Positions 34,465 through 44,215 of a DNA stretch of 64,000 nt are shown here, in pieces. The first letter of the stretch is position 1; each line of letters starts with the position of its first letter. The position numbers and the translations under genes were made by a program. The notes under the pieces were generated by a model, which saw only the letters and a list, made by a program, of their open reading frames with translations, made no database searches and had not been told where the DNA came from. The DNA comes from Hyposmocoma kahamanoa (taxonomy: Eukaryota > Arthropoda > Insecta > Lepidoptera > Cosmopterigidae). The stretch spans positions 1,730,588 to 1,794,587 of the forward strand of contig NW_020653855.1 of assembly GCF_003589595.1 (NCBI RefSeq). Direction: 5' to 3'.

Positions 34465-34688
34465 CAACGACATTTCTGCGTACGACAAAAATCCAAAACA
34501 CAATACTCTATATTATTTTTGAAATGATAAATGTGCACAAATTTTTATTTACATGGACCCTAGGGTTTCTTGCTCATTCTTCTCACAGGAATATGCCTTA
34601 CGAATAAACAGTAGAGTTTGATGAGCATGACGATTTCAAATGTAATTTGCCTAAGTAGGCAAAATGAAATAAAGATTTGAGTTTTATT
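34465..34688 (+). mobile_element. LINE-1 3' UTR between foldback arms
   Basis: TCTGCGTACGACAAAAATCC, CCCTAGGGTTTCTTGCTC and AAAATGAAATAAAGATTTGA match LINE-1 at 3838-4078. Confidence 0.75.
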
Positions 34689-35085
34689 TAAACAGTAAAT
34701 GGTTTGTCAGCAATCGGAGACTGAAACTGGACCTGTAGATATCTGGCTACTCCAAAGCCTTGTACAGTATGTGTGATATAGTCAATTAAAACTACATTTT
34801 TAGATTAAGGACCGGCCAAAAAATGTCTATTTTAAAAAGAACTCGTTTTTTTTTGTATATAAAAATGTTCTGGCAAACTTCCGCTTCCTATTTCTTGTTT
34901 ATCCTTGTGCAATTCAAAATTGGAATAAGTTAAAACGAATTAAAAACATTTTGAATGTTTTTGGCGGTTTTGAAAAGGCCCAAAAGTAAAAGTTGTTCTG
35001 GATTTATGAACGGAACTTGCCCATAAAAGGATTTTTAATTTTCCTCGTTAATTTGTACGTTACATAACCAATCCTGTATTAGTTT

Positions 35086-35127
35086 GACCCTAACCTTGCC
35101 TATAGTTTTAAAGGCAAGGTTAGGGTC
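35086..35127. other. Perfect 16-bp hairpin
   Basis: GACCCTAACCTTGCCT and its exact complement flank the 10-base loop ATAGTTTTAA. It stands alone in otherwise featureless sequence. The minus frame at 35212-35403 beside it (MTNGNTFFKLSNASF) looks coding-like but is unrecognised. Confidence 0.85.
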
Positions 35128-35719
35128 CCCACACCCAGCAGTGTCAGGTGGGATTTTGTACAGATCAACGCTCAGTAGAACACAATTTTGTCTAATGTAG
35201 TAAGGTTGTGTTCAGTGATATTGTATAACGGAACTTTTCAAAGGTACAATATTCTTTAGATGGCCACTGGACAGCTTTCTAAATTTGAATTTTGAACCTT
35301 GTATTCTTTTTGTCATACTTAGTACCAAATGTTGTTCTGTAGATATTATTTCGTAACAAAAACTCGCGTTGCTTAATTTAAAAAATGTATTGCCATTTGT
35401 CAATATTAGAAATTAATTAGCAGTTTTAACGTTTTGTACGTATTTTGTTTTTCAACGCGTTATACGTAAGAATGGAATAAATTCAAAAATATAATAAAAA
35501 ATATAAGGAAAATTGTTACTTGATTTTGCATTATAGAATACGCTTACATCGTTAGGCACGGAGGAGTCATTTACAAATTATGATATCAGTTTTTTACACA
35601 TACCTACATTTTCACCACAGATTAATAAGTAATATTCAAGACAGCGGAGTTAGATTTTTAATATGTTTTTTTACAATGAAAGTAAATGGCCTCTTAACCT
35701 GTATTTCTTGATATAGACG

Positions 35720-35886
35720 AAAAAATCCAGAGTCATTTAGAGCTTTAAATTGCAAATATCTGTGGGGTACTGCCAATCCGCCCGTCACCCTGAGACATAA
35801 GTTGACAAATGCCATATGCCTGTCATTCAATAGTACGCTTGAGAAATAAATATAGTGGTGGTACCCAGGACGATCTCTTTTATTTG
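35720..35886 (-). mobile_element. RepA copy, middle deleted
   Basis: CATTTAGAGCTTTAAATTGC to AAATGCCATATGCCTGT, then a jump to GAGAAATAAATATAGTGGTG and CCAGGACGATCTCTTTT of the 5' end. Confidence 0.65.
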
Positions 35887-35888
35887 TT

Positions 35889-35935
35889 GAACGATGGCTA
35901 TGGAGTGGAGTTCCCTGCCTGTAGACTTGATTTTT
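35889..35935 (+). pseudogene. LINE-J shard
   Basis: GGCTATGGAGTGGAGTTCCC and TGCCTGTAGACTTG encode the MEWSSLPVDL segment of the LINE-J C-terminus. The rest is missing. Confidence 0.55.
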
Positions 35936-36555
35936 TTTGACGATTGGTTTAATAAATTTTATGTTCTAATGTAATTCTGTCAAATTGTAATTTAAATTCA
36001 ACAATAATGAGATTAGTTCTGTTTTCCTTAAAGTTATTTATTGTGGTAACAATTTTATAGTATTTATTATTAATTTTTAAAGTTTATTTATTGATTTGTA
36101 AATTCAATTTCGTAATTGTATATATATCCATGTTGGGTCCGAAATAAATGATTTGATTCTTCTATATTAAGCATATTTAGTATTATATTTACTTAATTCA
36201 TGACTGTTTAATGTTTATATATGGTCCCGCTATCGGCCATGGAAAACATTGTAATAAAACCTACATATCGAATGTTCACAATCTGGAAAACTCACCTACC
36301 TACGTTGAGCTATCTCTTTAGAGCATTTTAGTGATAGTAATTAATATGGAATACACGCTGAAAAATAATTGATTAAATGTGATTTTAATTGTGCAATTGG
36401 TTGGTATAGAAAAAAAAACATGGGTTAAATTATGAGTCCAACCAAGACAATTGGTTCAATATAAGATGGACAATGGACCGAAGTCCAGAAGTTGACAGAT
36501 TAAAGATGCCCGGGCTGTATGCGTAAAGAGAATGATACCAAAATATAATGATATA
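35936..36555. other. AT-rich, nothing recognised
   Basis: No shared repeat or coding frame seen. Confidence 0.45.
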
Positions 36556-36559
36556 AATC

Positions 36560-36800
36560 AAGAGTAGAAAACATCTGTGCCGAGGCAAATATTCGACACC
36601 TCGGTGGTCGGCGGTCCCGGGTTCGGTTCCCTATAGGACCAATTTGGGAAATGAACTTTTCTAAATTGGTTCCAGTCAGGGAATTTCCTAGTTTGAAACC
36701 ATGTAATTGATGTAGTTAGAACGCAGAAACGAATTTTCCTAGGTGATCTGGGTAGAACAAAGAATTCCTTGGTATGAGACCAGATTTTGTTGTGGTTGTG
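36560..36800 (+). mobile_element. Possible tRNA-derived SINE
   Basis: GCGGTCCCGGGTTCGGTTCC contains a box B. It is followed by ACCAATTTGGGAAATGAAC and TTTCTAAATTGGTTCCAG, a body type I recall from lepidopteran SINEs. Box A is not convincing. The overlapping 116-codon minus frame is incidental. Confidence 0.45.
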
Positions 36801-37116
36801 AAGTACAATTTGATTTATAATATTGTATACATCAATAAAACTATTTTCAACATATCGCTGTTTTTTTGCTCCCAATAGGTATTTATTATACTTTATACAA
36901 ATGATCATACTTTAGTTCCAATTCTCATACCAACCTCCTTCAACCTCCAATGAACAAAATATAGTTGAAGTAGTTCAACTATATTTTTTGGCCATTTTCT
37001 GTTATTTTTGTAAAGAGACATATTTTGTACTAATATTATGATCCCAGAATTTTGTGAAAAAAAATAAAGAAACAAAAAACAAAATCGAAAAAAACAAAAA
37101 CAAAAAAGAGTTTGGT

Positions 37117-37190
37117 GAAAAAAAGGAAACAAAAAACAAAATAAAAACGGAACATATCGAAAAATTAAGTTGTCATAATGTTCATGAGGT
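37117..37190 (+). repeat. A-rich repeat shared with 13249-13330
   Basis: GAAACAAAAAACAAAATAAA followed by CGGAACATATCG and AAAAATTAAGTTGTCAT. It accounts for the lysine/phenylalanine-rich chance frame at 36905-37195. Confidence 0.5.
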
Positions 37191-37321
37191 ATCAATACGT
37201 AAATATTGCAAAATATAATAGTGATTAACCTATAAAGTCAAAAAACGACTATTTAAACGGTTTTAATTAAATTAAGCATAAAAAATATGAATAAGAAATA
37301 GTAAAAAATTTTCAAACTTAC

Positions 37322-37577
37322 CCTTAGGGTATCTCCCGACGTGTCCACTCTTTCTTCTCTCAAAAAGACGGTTTATTATAGCATCTTTTCTCTCAGTAAA
37401 TTCGAATTCGTCGTATTTGCTATTCAGTCCTTCGCATTCGGAAAAATTTGCTTCGAAAGTCGAAGTATCAATGTCACCCTTCTTTAGCCGATTGTTCGAC
37501 GTTTCTCTCAACTCCTTGTCACCATTAGGATATTGTTTTCCCGTCACTCTGTTCCAAATTTGAACTAAGTCCTTCAT
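37322..37577 (-). CDS. First coding exon of an unidentified host gene (partial)
   Basis: On the minus strand ATG lies at 37577-37575 in a favourable context (GTAAAAATGAAGG). The frame stays open for 85 codons and meets a consensus donor, AAGG followed by GTAAGT, with the intron starting at 37321, leaving phase 1. The peptide begins MKDLVQIWNRVTGKQYPNGD and ends near HVGRYPKG. It is hydrophilic and charge-rich, with mixed non-repetitive composition and no signal peptide, membrane segment, zinc-binding pattern or known domain. A middle stretch rich in Glu, Phe and Asp precedes an arginine/lysine cluster (ERRKSGH). It could be the cytoplasmic N-terminus of a longer protein. Reading through the donor gives a low-complexity tail to a stop at 37272-37274, as expected for an intron. 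No following exon was found at lower coordinates. A promoter-like region lies 470 bp upstream. It is not any transposable-element protein I know. Confidence 0.6.
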
Positions 37578-37962
37578 TTTTACGGCAAAACCTTAACGGT
37601 GATGAACGAATGAATTTCTCACAGTTCCAAATTCAAAGTCTTAACGAAGATTCTCGAGCGGAATTCCTAATTCAAATTTAATTATTCAAATTAACTATTT
37701 TTATTTTTTTAATGATCTAGAAGCATGTCACCGTTTTGTAATGATTTTTGTCTCATAGGATAGTGTCATCACACATTATGCCACCATGTAGGTATCACAG
37801 TTGTCTATTTGCAACAGAAAAAAAATCCAACGAGAAAAATATAATACATTTAAAAAAATCAATACTTGCAACACTAAAATTCATACAAAATCACAGCATC
37901 AAAAAAAGAACACTTTGGAAATGAGCAAAATTCAAAGTTCAAAAATATCACATTCGAAAGAA

Positions 37963-38160
37963 CTACAGCAGCGCTTCAATTGTCGATTGTCGAAGTTCGA
38001 CAACGCGCAAATGGTTGTCGATAGTATTTGAACGCGGACGGTAGTATAATGAAATCGCCCGCGAAGAAACCAGCTTTATATCAATGTTGCGACATTCTCG
38101 CTGGATTCTCGCGACCGCTTCTACGTCACTACAGCCTTCATTCGCCGCTACATACGTCAC
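37963..38160 (-). promoter_or_regulatory. Candidate core promoter: TATA, Inr and two CRE half-sites
   Basis: On the minus strand TATAAA occupies 38080-38075. An arthropod-type initiator TTCATT has its A at 38050, placing TATA at -30. TGACGT half-sites lie at 38159-38154 and 38128-38123. The block is clearly richer in CpG than its surroundings. It lies upstream of the exon at 37322-37577 on the same strand. A contiguous leader would be 473 nt and contain several upstream ATGs. A good acceptor (T-rich tract then CAAATAG, ending at 37804) suggests the leader may be spliced. Confidence 0.5.
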
Positions 38161-38382
38161 AAAGGTAATTTCTGCAATCTTCTACCGGAGTGATAATTGG
38201 TGACTCACATTTGGGGTAATCCATATATTTTAAACCTAATAATGTTCTAATTTTAGAAATCTTCAGTTGCAATTTAAGGAAAAATACCTAATTCGTTTTT
38301 TAATTTCTTTTTTATTATTAGATTTTCGTCATCGTACCAAATCTTGGACATAGATATTCTCTAATGAGACAGTTTTTTTAAT

Positions 38383-38557
38383 TTATGTTATCAAGGGACG
38401 GGACGAACGAGTCGTGCGTCTGATGGTAAGCGACACACCTGTCCGTAGCAGTTTCAGTGCCACTCAGAGCTTTAAGATGCAAAGTTCTGAGGCGCACTGC
38501 CATTGCGGTCGTCACTTTGAGACAATTCCCATGTGCCGGTAATTTCACCAGTAATTT
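38383..38557 (-). mobile_element. RepA 3' portion
   Basis: TATCAAGGGACGGGACGAAC to CATGTGCCGGTAATTTCACC. Its 5' third is missing. Confidence 0.75.
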
Positions 38558-38739
38558 CTAGAACAATGCGAGGAAATAATAAAAGAATGATATGACCCTT
38601 ACAGGCTTAAAATATGCAGGTAAAGAACAATAAAAACTTAAATATTAGGAACTAAATTTAGAATTCAATTATGTGAATACAATTGGGTCCCCGCGGCAAT
38701 TGGGTCCCCAAGCATCTTGGGCACCTTGCCATGGGTTTT

Positions 38740-40035
38740 TTGTTGTTATAACATCAATGACGGAACGAGCAAGGCGTGCGCCTGATGGTAATCTACACCT
38801 GTCCATAACAGTTGCAGTGAAACTCAGAGCTTTAACTCGCAAAGATCTGAGGGGCACTGCCACTGCCCCCGACACCCTGAGACATAAGTTGACAAGTCCC
38901 ATGTGTCTGTAATTTTAACAGTAGGGTCACATGTCCAACAATGAAACACCAAAATTTCAAACATTCATAGTTCTGTTTGAAACATTTAAAGTCAAGGGTA
39001 ATTTTATTTACACAGATTGCCAATTTAATTGAGCGTCGAATGTCTTAAACAGATTTTTTACACAGTTTATAGATAATCTTTAATAAGGTTTTTTTAATGG
39101 GATATATTTCATTGTGTCCACAGTTATGTACACAATAAAACACCTTATATTCAACAGTGAAACAGGGTAATTATTTCGTTATTTTTGTAATTATGGGAAT
39201 AAATAAATAATAAAACCTATTTTTTATATATAAAAATGCTTTAATCTACATAATCTTTTCGAATAGATTGGTTATTTTTAATCACAAGAGATAGTACTAT
39301 AGAAGATGTAACTCAGATTGCTTTGCTTAGAGATACTTTCATAAGAAAACTCAATAAATATAATTGTATCGTGTATTCAATTTGGAATCTAGTTTCGAAT
39401 TGCCAAGATCTTAATATCTTTTTTCTCTTACTTTTTGAAATACATTCTAAACCCAAACCTATATTCATTCAGCCAGTATTTCTACTCATAGAGTAGATCT
39501 TATACTACAGTACACAATGAAACATTATGTCCATGCCACTGTTTCATTGTGATACGTCACAATAAACTCAAAAAAGTACAACTAAATTTAAATGTTTTCA
39601 TTTCTGATCTAGTCTCCGTAAATCTATGAAACATGTACAGTACTAAGCAATATTTAGCAATACGGGATTTCCAAGTATAATTAAGTACGAGACGACGAAA
39701 ATTGCAAAAAATTAATTACTTTTTCGCCCATAAATCAAAACAGACTCTGAAAAAAGTCTGGTTCTTTGTGACGGACTCGCTGAACTGAACTAGAGGGGGG
39801 TTCCGCAAGTGCACGCTATTTTGCACTATTTGGTAACGTCGCATTTTCAAATTATCGCGGTGTTTCATTGTGTACGAGTGTTTCATTGTTGGACAGGTCG
39901 TAGGGACCCTTGCCCTTCATAACCGGAACACAGTAATGCTAATATAACTGCTTGGCGGCAGAAATAGGTAAGGTGGCAGTACTTCCCTAGACGAACTCTT
40001 TCACAAGAAGGTCTACTGCTACTAAAAAGATTTAG
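38740..40035 (-). mobile_element. Near-complete RepA split by a ~970-bp element
   Basis: 38740-38921 runs from the A-rich end to GTCTGTAATTTTAACAG. RepA resumes at about 39906 with ACCCTTGCCCTTCATAACC and ends CACAAGAAGGTCTACTGCTA. Confidence 0.8.
38927..39900. mobile_element. ~970-bp TIR element with repeated ATGAAAC motif
   Basis: TGTCCAACAATGAAACAC occurs near the left end and its exact complement near the right end. ATGAAAC, or its variants GTGAAAC and ATAAAAC, and their complement GTTTCATTGTG recur inside at about 39130-39180, 39517-39550 and 39860. TAGGG flanks both sides directly (38922-38926, 39901-39905), but whether it is a target duplication is uncertain. No transposase frame remains. 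Confidence 0.75.
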
Positions 40036-40050
40036 GTAATTGTCCAAGGG

Positions 40051-40982
40051 GTGATTCACGTAATTAAACCGTTACGATATCGTAGCGATTTAGTCGTTGA
40101 TCTGCTTTTTCGGATTCACGTGTGACAGTGCACGTTAACGAGTCCAATTTTAAAGTCGTTCGATCCAAATGTCTATTCTATTCTATTTTTAAAAAGAAGG
40201 ATTGCTTCTCTTTTAGAATTTTGCCAATGTCTAGTCAGTCATGGGAGCTACACTTTTATTTATTTTCCAATGTTTAAGCATTTAACACTGCTCTTTAGTC
40301 TATTCCAATTCTGAAACAATACAACACGACACAATATAGGTACCATCACCATTAATGATATAAATAAAATTAAAATAAATAGTGTTATAATTTAAGTTTG
40401 TTAATACTAATAAAATCAGTAATTAATTTCAGTAGGGGATTTGAAAAGACATATAGCAGAAACTGGAAATTTACGGGACCCGGAATGGACGGTGGAAGAC
40501 TATCGTAGATGGAACAAGTTCTGGAAGGGCAGCTGAAAAATATATGGTCTGGGGTACCTTCATCTAGGCCACATTCACAAATTGAGTTATCCCGTATTCT
40601 AAGTTTTGCCAGATGGATCGGGGTGCAGGCATGACCAAGGCGAAGTCGGCATATCGTAGAAGTTACAGATTTACTGAATCCTTTAAGGTTAAAAAACCAA
40701 GGTTTTTTGGGGATACTTATTTGGATGTCAGCATAGTACTTGCCCTTGATAAGCTTGATTTTAGATCCAAATATCGTTAAAGCGTATTCTGCTAAAATTT
40801 TGACAGTTCTTTCAATAGACTTTCAACAACTAAATGTCATATTTCACAATGTCACGCTTCTATTCTACTCATATCAACGTTCGTTCAAGTGATACATGAA
40901 CACCCATTTTGAATAGGACTTCGATCGAACGACTACGTAACTTCAATGATATTTTGAGAGCTTGAACTTACGTGAATCGCAC
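40051..40982. mobile_element. Small TIR element carrying a LINE
   Basis: GTGATTCACGTAATTAAACC at the left pairs with CTTACGTGAATCGCAC at the right. CGTTCGATC near 40160 pairs with GATCGAACG near 40923. Removing the LINE leaves about 270 bp. Confidence 0.5.
40174..40831 (-). pseudogene. LINE with long intact C-terminal frame
   Basis: The minus frame is open for 145 codons between the stop at 40825-40823 and the terminal stop at 40387-40385. It lacks an ATG because the copy is 5'-truncated. Key segments in order are PKKPWFFNLKGFSKS, TICRLRLGHACTPIHLAKL, a CxC(G)x(8)Hx(4)C knuckle (CECG ... HIFFSC), and the C-terminal NKLKL. 'R.R.GH....HL' followed by a CCHC-like knuckle is typical of the RNase H-linked C-terminus of I/R1/jockey-type elements. 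The 3' UTR ends in a short AATAG repeat at about 40174-40190. AAATGTC flanks both sides (40167-40173, 40832-40838). The absence of internal stops suggests a fairly young insertion. Confidence 0.8.
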
Positions 40983-41339
40983 TACTGGTCCAATACCGGT
41001 TGCGAATTGACGTATGTTTGAAGGCTTCTACAAAATTCAGATTAACATTACATTGTTTCACATTAATTTAATTAAATGCGAAACGTAACAACCTAGCAGT
41101 GTACAGGAAGCTAAATTGTCCATTAAAAAGAGTTTAGTTAACATAGTAATGGCTACCACCTTTAAACAATATCGTAAAAACTTCCATTAATTTATTTCTT
41201 ATAATTATATTACTAATTCTTGGCAATACTACGTAAATGACTCATACAATTAAACGTCTCATACATACATTTTGTAAATATGTTAAGTATACAATGTATT
41301 TATGAACCTTGAGTGTGCTCTTGTATAAAATGCTTGTAA

Positions 41340-41432
41340 TTGGGCCAGCATAAATGGCAGTGGCGTAAAACTCTCCTTTAGAGGAAATCCGTGTTCAGTA
41401 GTCGAACGCTTGCGAGTTAATGATAATGATAA
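41340..41432 (+). mobile_element. LINE 3' end with (ATAATG)n tail
   Basis: TCCTTTAGAGGAAATCCGTG, then TTCAGTAGTCGAACG, and a GATAATGATAATAATAATAA tail follow the '..GAGG..CC.GTGTTCAGCAGTGG' 3' end pattern of RTE-type elements, as at 54005-54345. Confidence 0.5.
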
Positions 41433-41477
41433 TAATAATAATGTAATAACCACACCAATTGCCTGGTCTTAAACAGT

Positions 41478-41745
41478 AGCAGTAGAGCTCCTTGTGAAGG
41501 AATAGTGTGAGCATTACTGCGTTCCGGGTTCGAAGGGTAAGGGTGCTGGTGAAATTACAGGCACATGGGACTTGTTGTTGTTGTTGGTTATGTCTCAGGG
41601 TGTCGGGTGCAGAGGCAGTGTTCCACAGATCTCTGTGATTTAAAGCTCTGAGTGGCACTGCAAATGTTATAGACAGGCAGCGACACGCCTGCCATGAGGC
41701 GCACGAATTATTCGTCTCGTCACTTAGTTATTATAAAAAAGAGAT
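41478..41745 (+). mobile_element. RepA copy
   Basis: 5' GCAGTAGAGCTCCTTGTGAA, a deletion before GAGCATTACTGCGTTCCGG, a local TTG expansion (TTGTTGTTGTTGTTGG), and 3' CGTCACTTAGTTATTATAAA. Confidence 0.85.
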
Positions 41746-41967
41746 CCAGCGCACATTGTATAAGCCGTTGGGTTGGGTATAAATGATGATCACAGAAACG
41801 TCGAGGAAACACACTGAGTGAATAATACTTCTCATTGAAATACAGGAATTATTACACTGTATTTTGTCCTACTTTTTTAACTAAACAATTTACCACTGCG
41901 ATACCGTAGGTTTCGGAAATACGTTTTGTAATTTGTGATTTAAATTTGTATTAACGTATTGAATAAA

Positions 41968-42416
41968 GCTTAGTTGGTATAGCGTCTGCCACGGTATGCT
42001 AGAAGACGTCGGTTCGAATACGGCCAGATCGAAGGAATTTTTTCTAAATGTTCGATCTCTGTATTAGTAAGTATAACAAACTAGTCGAGTAATTTCACAA
42101 AAAAATAATTGAATATTAATTCAATAAAAATTTACAATACAGTGAACAGCGACATCTCTCGCCAGGGCTGGTAGCTGTAAAGGTTTCTAACTGGGTGATA
42201 AAACTTTCATAGATTTCTCATAGATGGTGCTACGACTAAAAAGTCGTTGAAAAACCAAATACAAAGACACGACGCAAGCACATAGAAAAATTCGTGGGGT
42301 CCGCTGGTTTGTTCCGTGGCTTAGTTGGTATAGCGTCTGGCACGGTAAGCGTAAGACGTCGGTTCGAATCCGGCCCGATCGAAGGAATTTTTTCCGAGTG
42401 TTTGTATTAATAATTA
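41968..42416 (+). mobile_element. SINE-C dimer with 11-bp target duplications
   Basis: TATTGAATAAA lies at 41957-41967 and 42417-42427. Unit 1 starts inside box A (GCTTAGTTGGTATAGCG). It is followed by the linker with AGCGACATCTCTCGCCAGG and then a full unit 2 (box A GTGGCTTAGTTGG, box B GGTTCGAATCC). The 3' end is TTTGTATTAATAATTA. The architecture is as at 22982-23438, but the target site is different. Confidence 0.94.
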
Positions 42417-42480
42417 TATTGAATAAATTTTACATTGTCGGTTGCAATTGGTTTTAATTTTGACGACTTATGTTATTAAT

Positions 42481-42655
42481 TAACTTCAAAAAGGAGGAAG
42501 TTCTCTATTTGTCTAAACTTTTTTTATTATTTTTGGTGTGTGTTAAGTGTATACTCCGACATTTCGATGATTCTTTGTTTGTTGGAAAGGGAGTACCTCA
42601 GTACTGGTGCTATTCAAATTTTAAGAAAATATTCCATCTCTAAGAGTATATAACC
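42481..42655 (+). mobile_element. RepD copy interrupted by MITE-R
   Basis: It begins TAACTTCAAAAAGGAGGAAG and stops within ATTCCATCTCTAAGAG, exactly where other copies continue GTGGCAAAC. AGTGG reappears between two TATATAACC motifs, so the junction is rearranged. Confidence 0.7.
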
Positions 42656-42835
42656 AGAGTGGTATATAACCAGAAATAGAGACGAAATGTTATTTAATTT
42701 GTTTGAAAACTATTCTGCCAAATTATTACGGTGACGACGCACCGATTGGCCAGCCCGAATTCACAATAATTGACGGATATCGTTAATTGTTTCACTTCAA
42801 ATTGACCAGTTTAACAGTTTAAGTTTGCCCTTTAT
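42656..42835 (-). mobile_element. MITE-R copy 5, partial, nested in RepD
   Basis: TATATAACCAGAAATAG is preceded by a second TATATAACC. The interior matches the right half of copies 2 and 3 in reverse (GGCCAGCCCGAATTC, ATTGTTTCACTTCAAATTG). It fades out near 42835. Confidence 0.75.
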
Positions 42836-44211
42836 TTTTAATAATTCTTGAATGATAAAGGGAGGTCTATTTTTGATCTATTTTAATCTTTGAGTTGACG
42901 ATGAAGATTTCTTTACGATATTTCGTTCGCCACGTAATAGTATATTGTGTATTAAGGGCGGTAAATAAGAAGTCAGTAAGGAGAGCTTGTTAGAAACCCG
43001 AAGCCGAAGGCTGAGGGCTTTTACGACTAGAGTTTTGTAATTATATTTTAAACATATTGCTAGCTATTCTTCCTAAGATTATACAACTCGAACTAAAATG
43101 TTATAAAAGGCACAGACGCATGCAGACACAATGTATTAGATATAAAATAAATAATTTCCAAATACTGAAAATACTGCAGAATTTGAATGCACAAAACGAA
43201 TTTAGTAAAATATAGTTCAATTGCCAATGTTTCCTTTATTTATACTTCAAGTTTATGAGAAATTTACCTACATTCAGATTTTTCGATAATAAAAACATTT
43301 TGCTTAATCATGACGTCAAAAATCCATAGGGCGATAATGTAATGAAAAAGCTCGTGGCCATAATTTAGGACATCACGGTCGACTTGCCTGCATGATTGAT
43401 GATTTCCCTCTTAAAAACGTCTATATATGTACTTATGCACATTTTCCAAAGACAAAATAATGGATTGTCTATGGATTTCGAAAAGACTTCGACTCAATAA
43501 CCGGAATGGGGAAACCGGCCGAACGCGATTTATTTTTAACTCTATCTTTCCGTTTTTGAATTTTGAATAATTCTTTCTGAGAAGTATAAATATTGCGAGT
43601 CATCATTAGTACGAGTTATTGGTCATAGAAAACACAGCAATAAAAACGGGTATACAAATTATGTATTGATTGGAAATAATTCCGCCAAAAGCCATTGCGG
43701 TACCGTGACCGCATGACGCGAATTTGGAAGCCATTTTTTATTTAAATAAACGTTTGTTTATCGGACGTGGATTCCTTATTTTTTTATTGTATTTTTAAAA
43801 CCGATTAGCACCGTTGGAAGATTTTTAAACATAATATAAGGTATCTATTAATAGATTGTACACCAAGCGCATAAAACGCGTCATTTTACCCGCGACGAGA
43901 ATATTAGATACTTAAGTCGAGTGTAAAATGGGTTTTAAGAACGAGTTATACACTCTGCTTTTCACTTCAATTGCGAGGAAATTAAACAGCAATATTACAA
44001 ATAAACGATTATTTAATTAAAATTGTGTGTACAATTACAACAATTAGACATATTTAATGTGATGGTTTTTTTTATTTTATGCACTAGAGCATAAAATCCC
44101 ATTTTATGCAGCCTACACCCAGCATAAATACGAACTTCAAGAGCATGAGAAGTGAAAATTAATAACTTTTGTAAGTATAGTTTAGAATAGTGTGGTTTGC
44201 TTTAAGAGTCG
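42836..44211. other. Long AT-rich stretch, apparently single-copy
   Basis: This is the longest block without an identified repeat. The only structure is GCATAAAAT paired with ATTTTATGC near 44091-44111. No coding frame. Confidence 0.45.
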
Positions 44212-44215
44212 ATCC

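Larger units (their letters stand above)
34075..34843. mobile_element. Foldback element, ~150-bp arms, carrying RepD and LINE-1
   Basis: 34075-34228 and 34693-34843 are inverted copies (AGTTCTTTTTAAAATAGA; GACTATATCACACATACTG; CCAGTTTCAGTCTCCGATTG). Everything between the arms belongs to two other families, RepD at 34229-34442 and a LINE-1 3' end at 34465-34688. No coding frame. Confidence 0.85.

Noticed and set aside
36558..36908. 116-codon minus-strand frame
   Set aside because: It overlaps a tRNA-like SINE region on the other strand and shows no domain.
36905..37195. 96-codon minus-strand frame rich in Phe, Leu and Cys, resembling a membrane protein
   Set aside because: It is produced by AAACAAAA-type low-complexity sequence that also occurs at 13249-13330.
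42640..42690. Two closely spaced TATATAACC motifs read as a tiny tandem MITE insertion
   Set aside because: The AGTGG between them belongs to RepD, so a rearranged or failed insertion is equally likely. Left unresolved.
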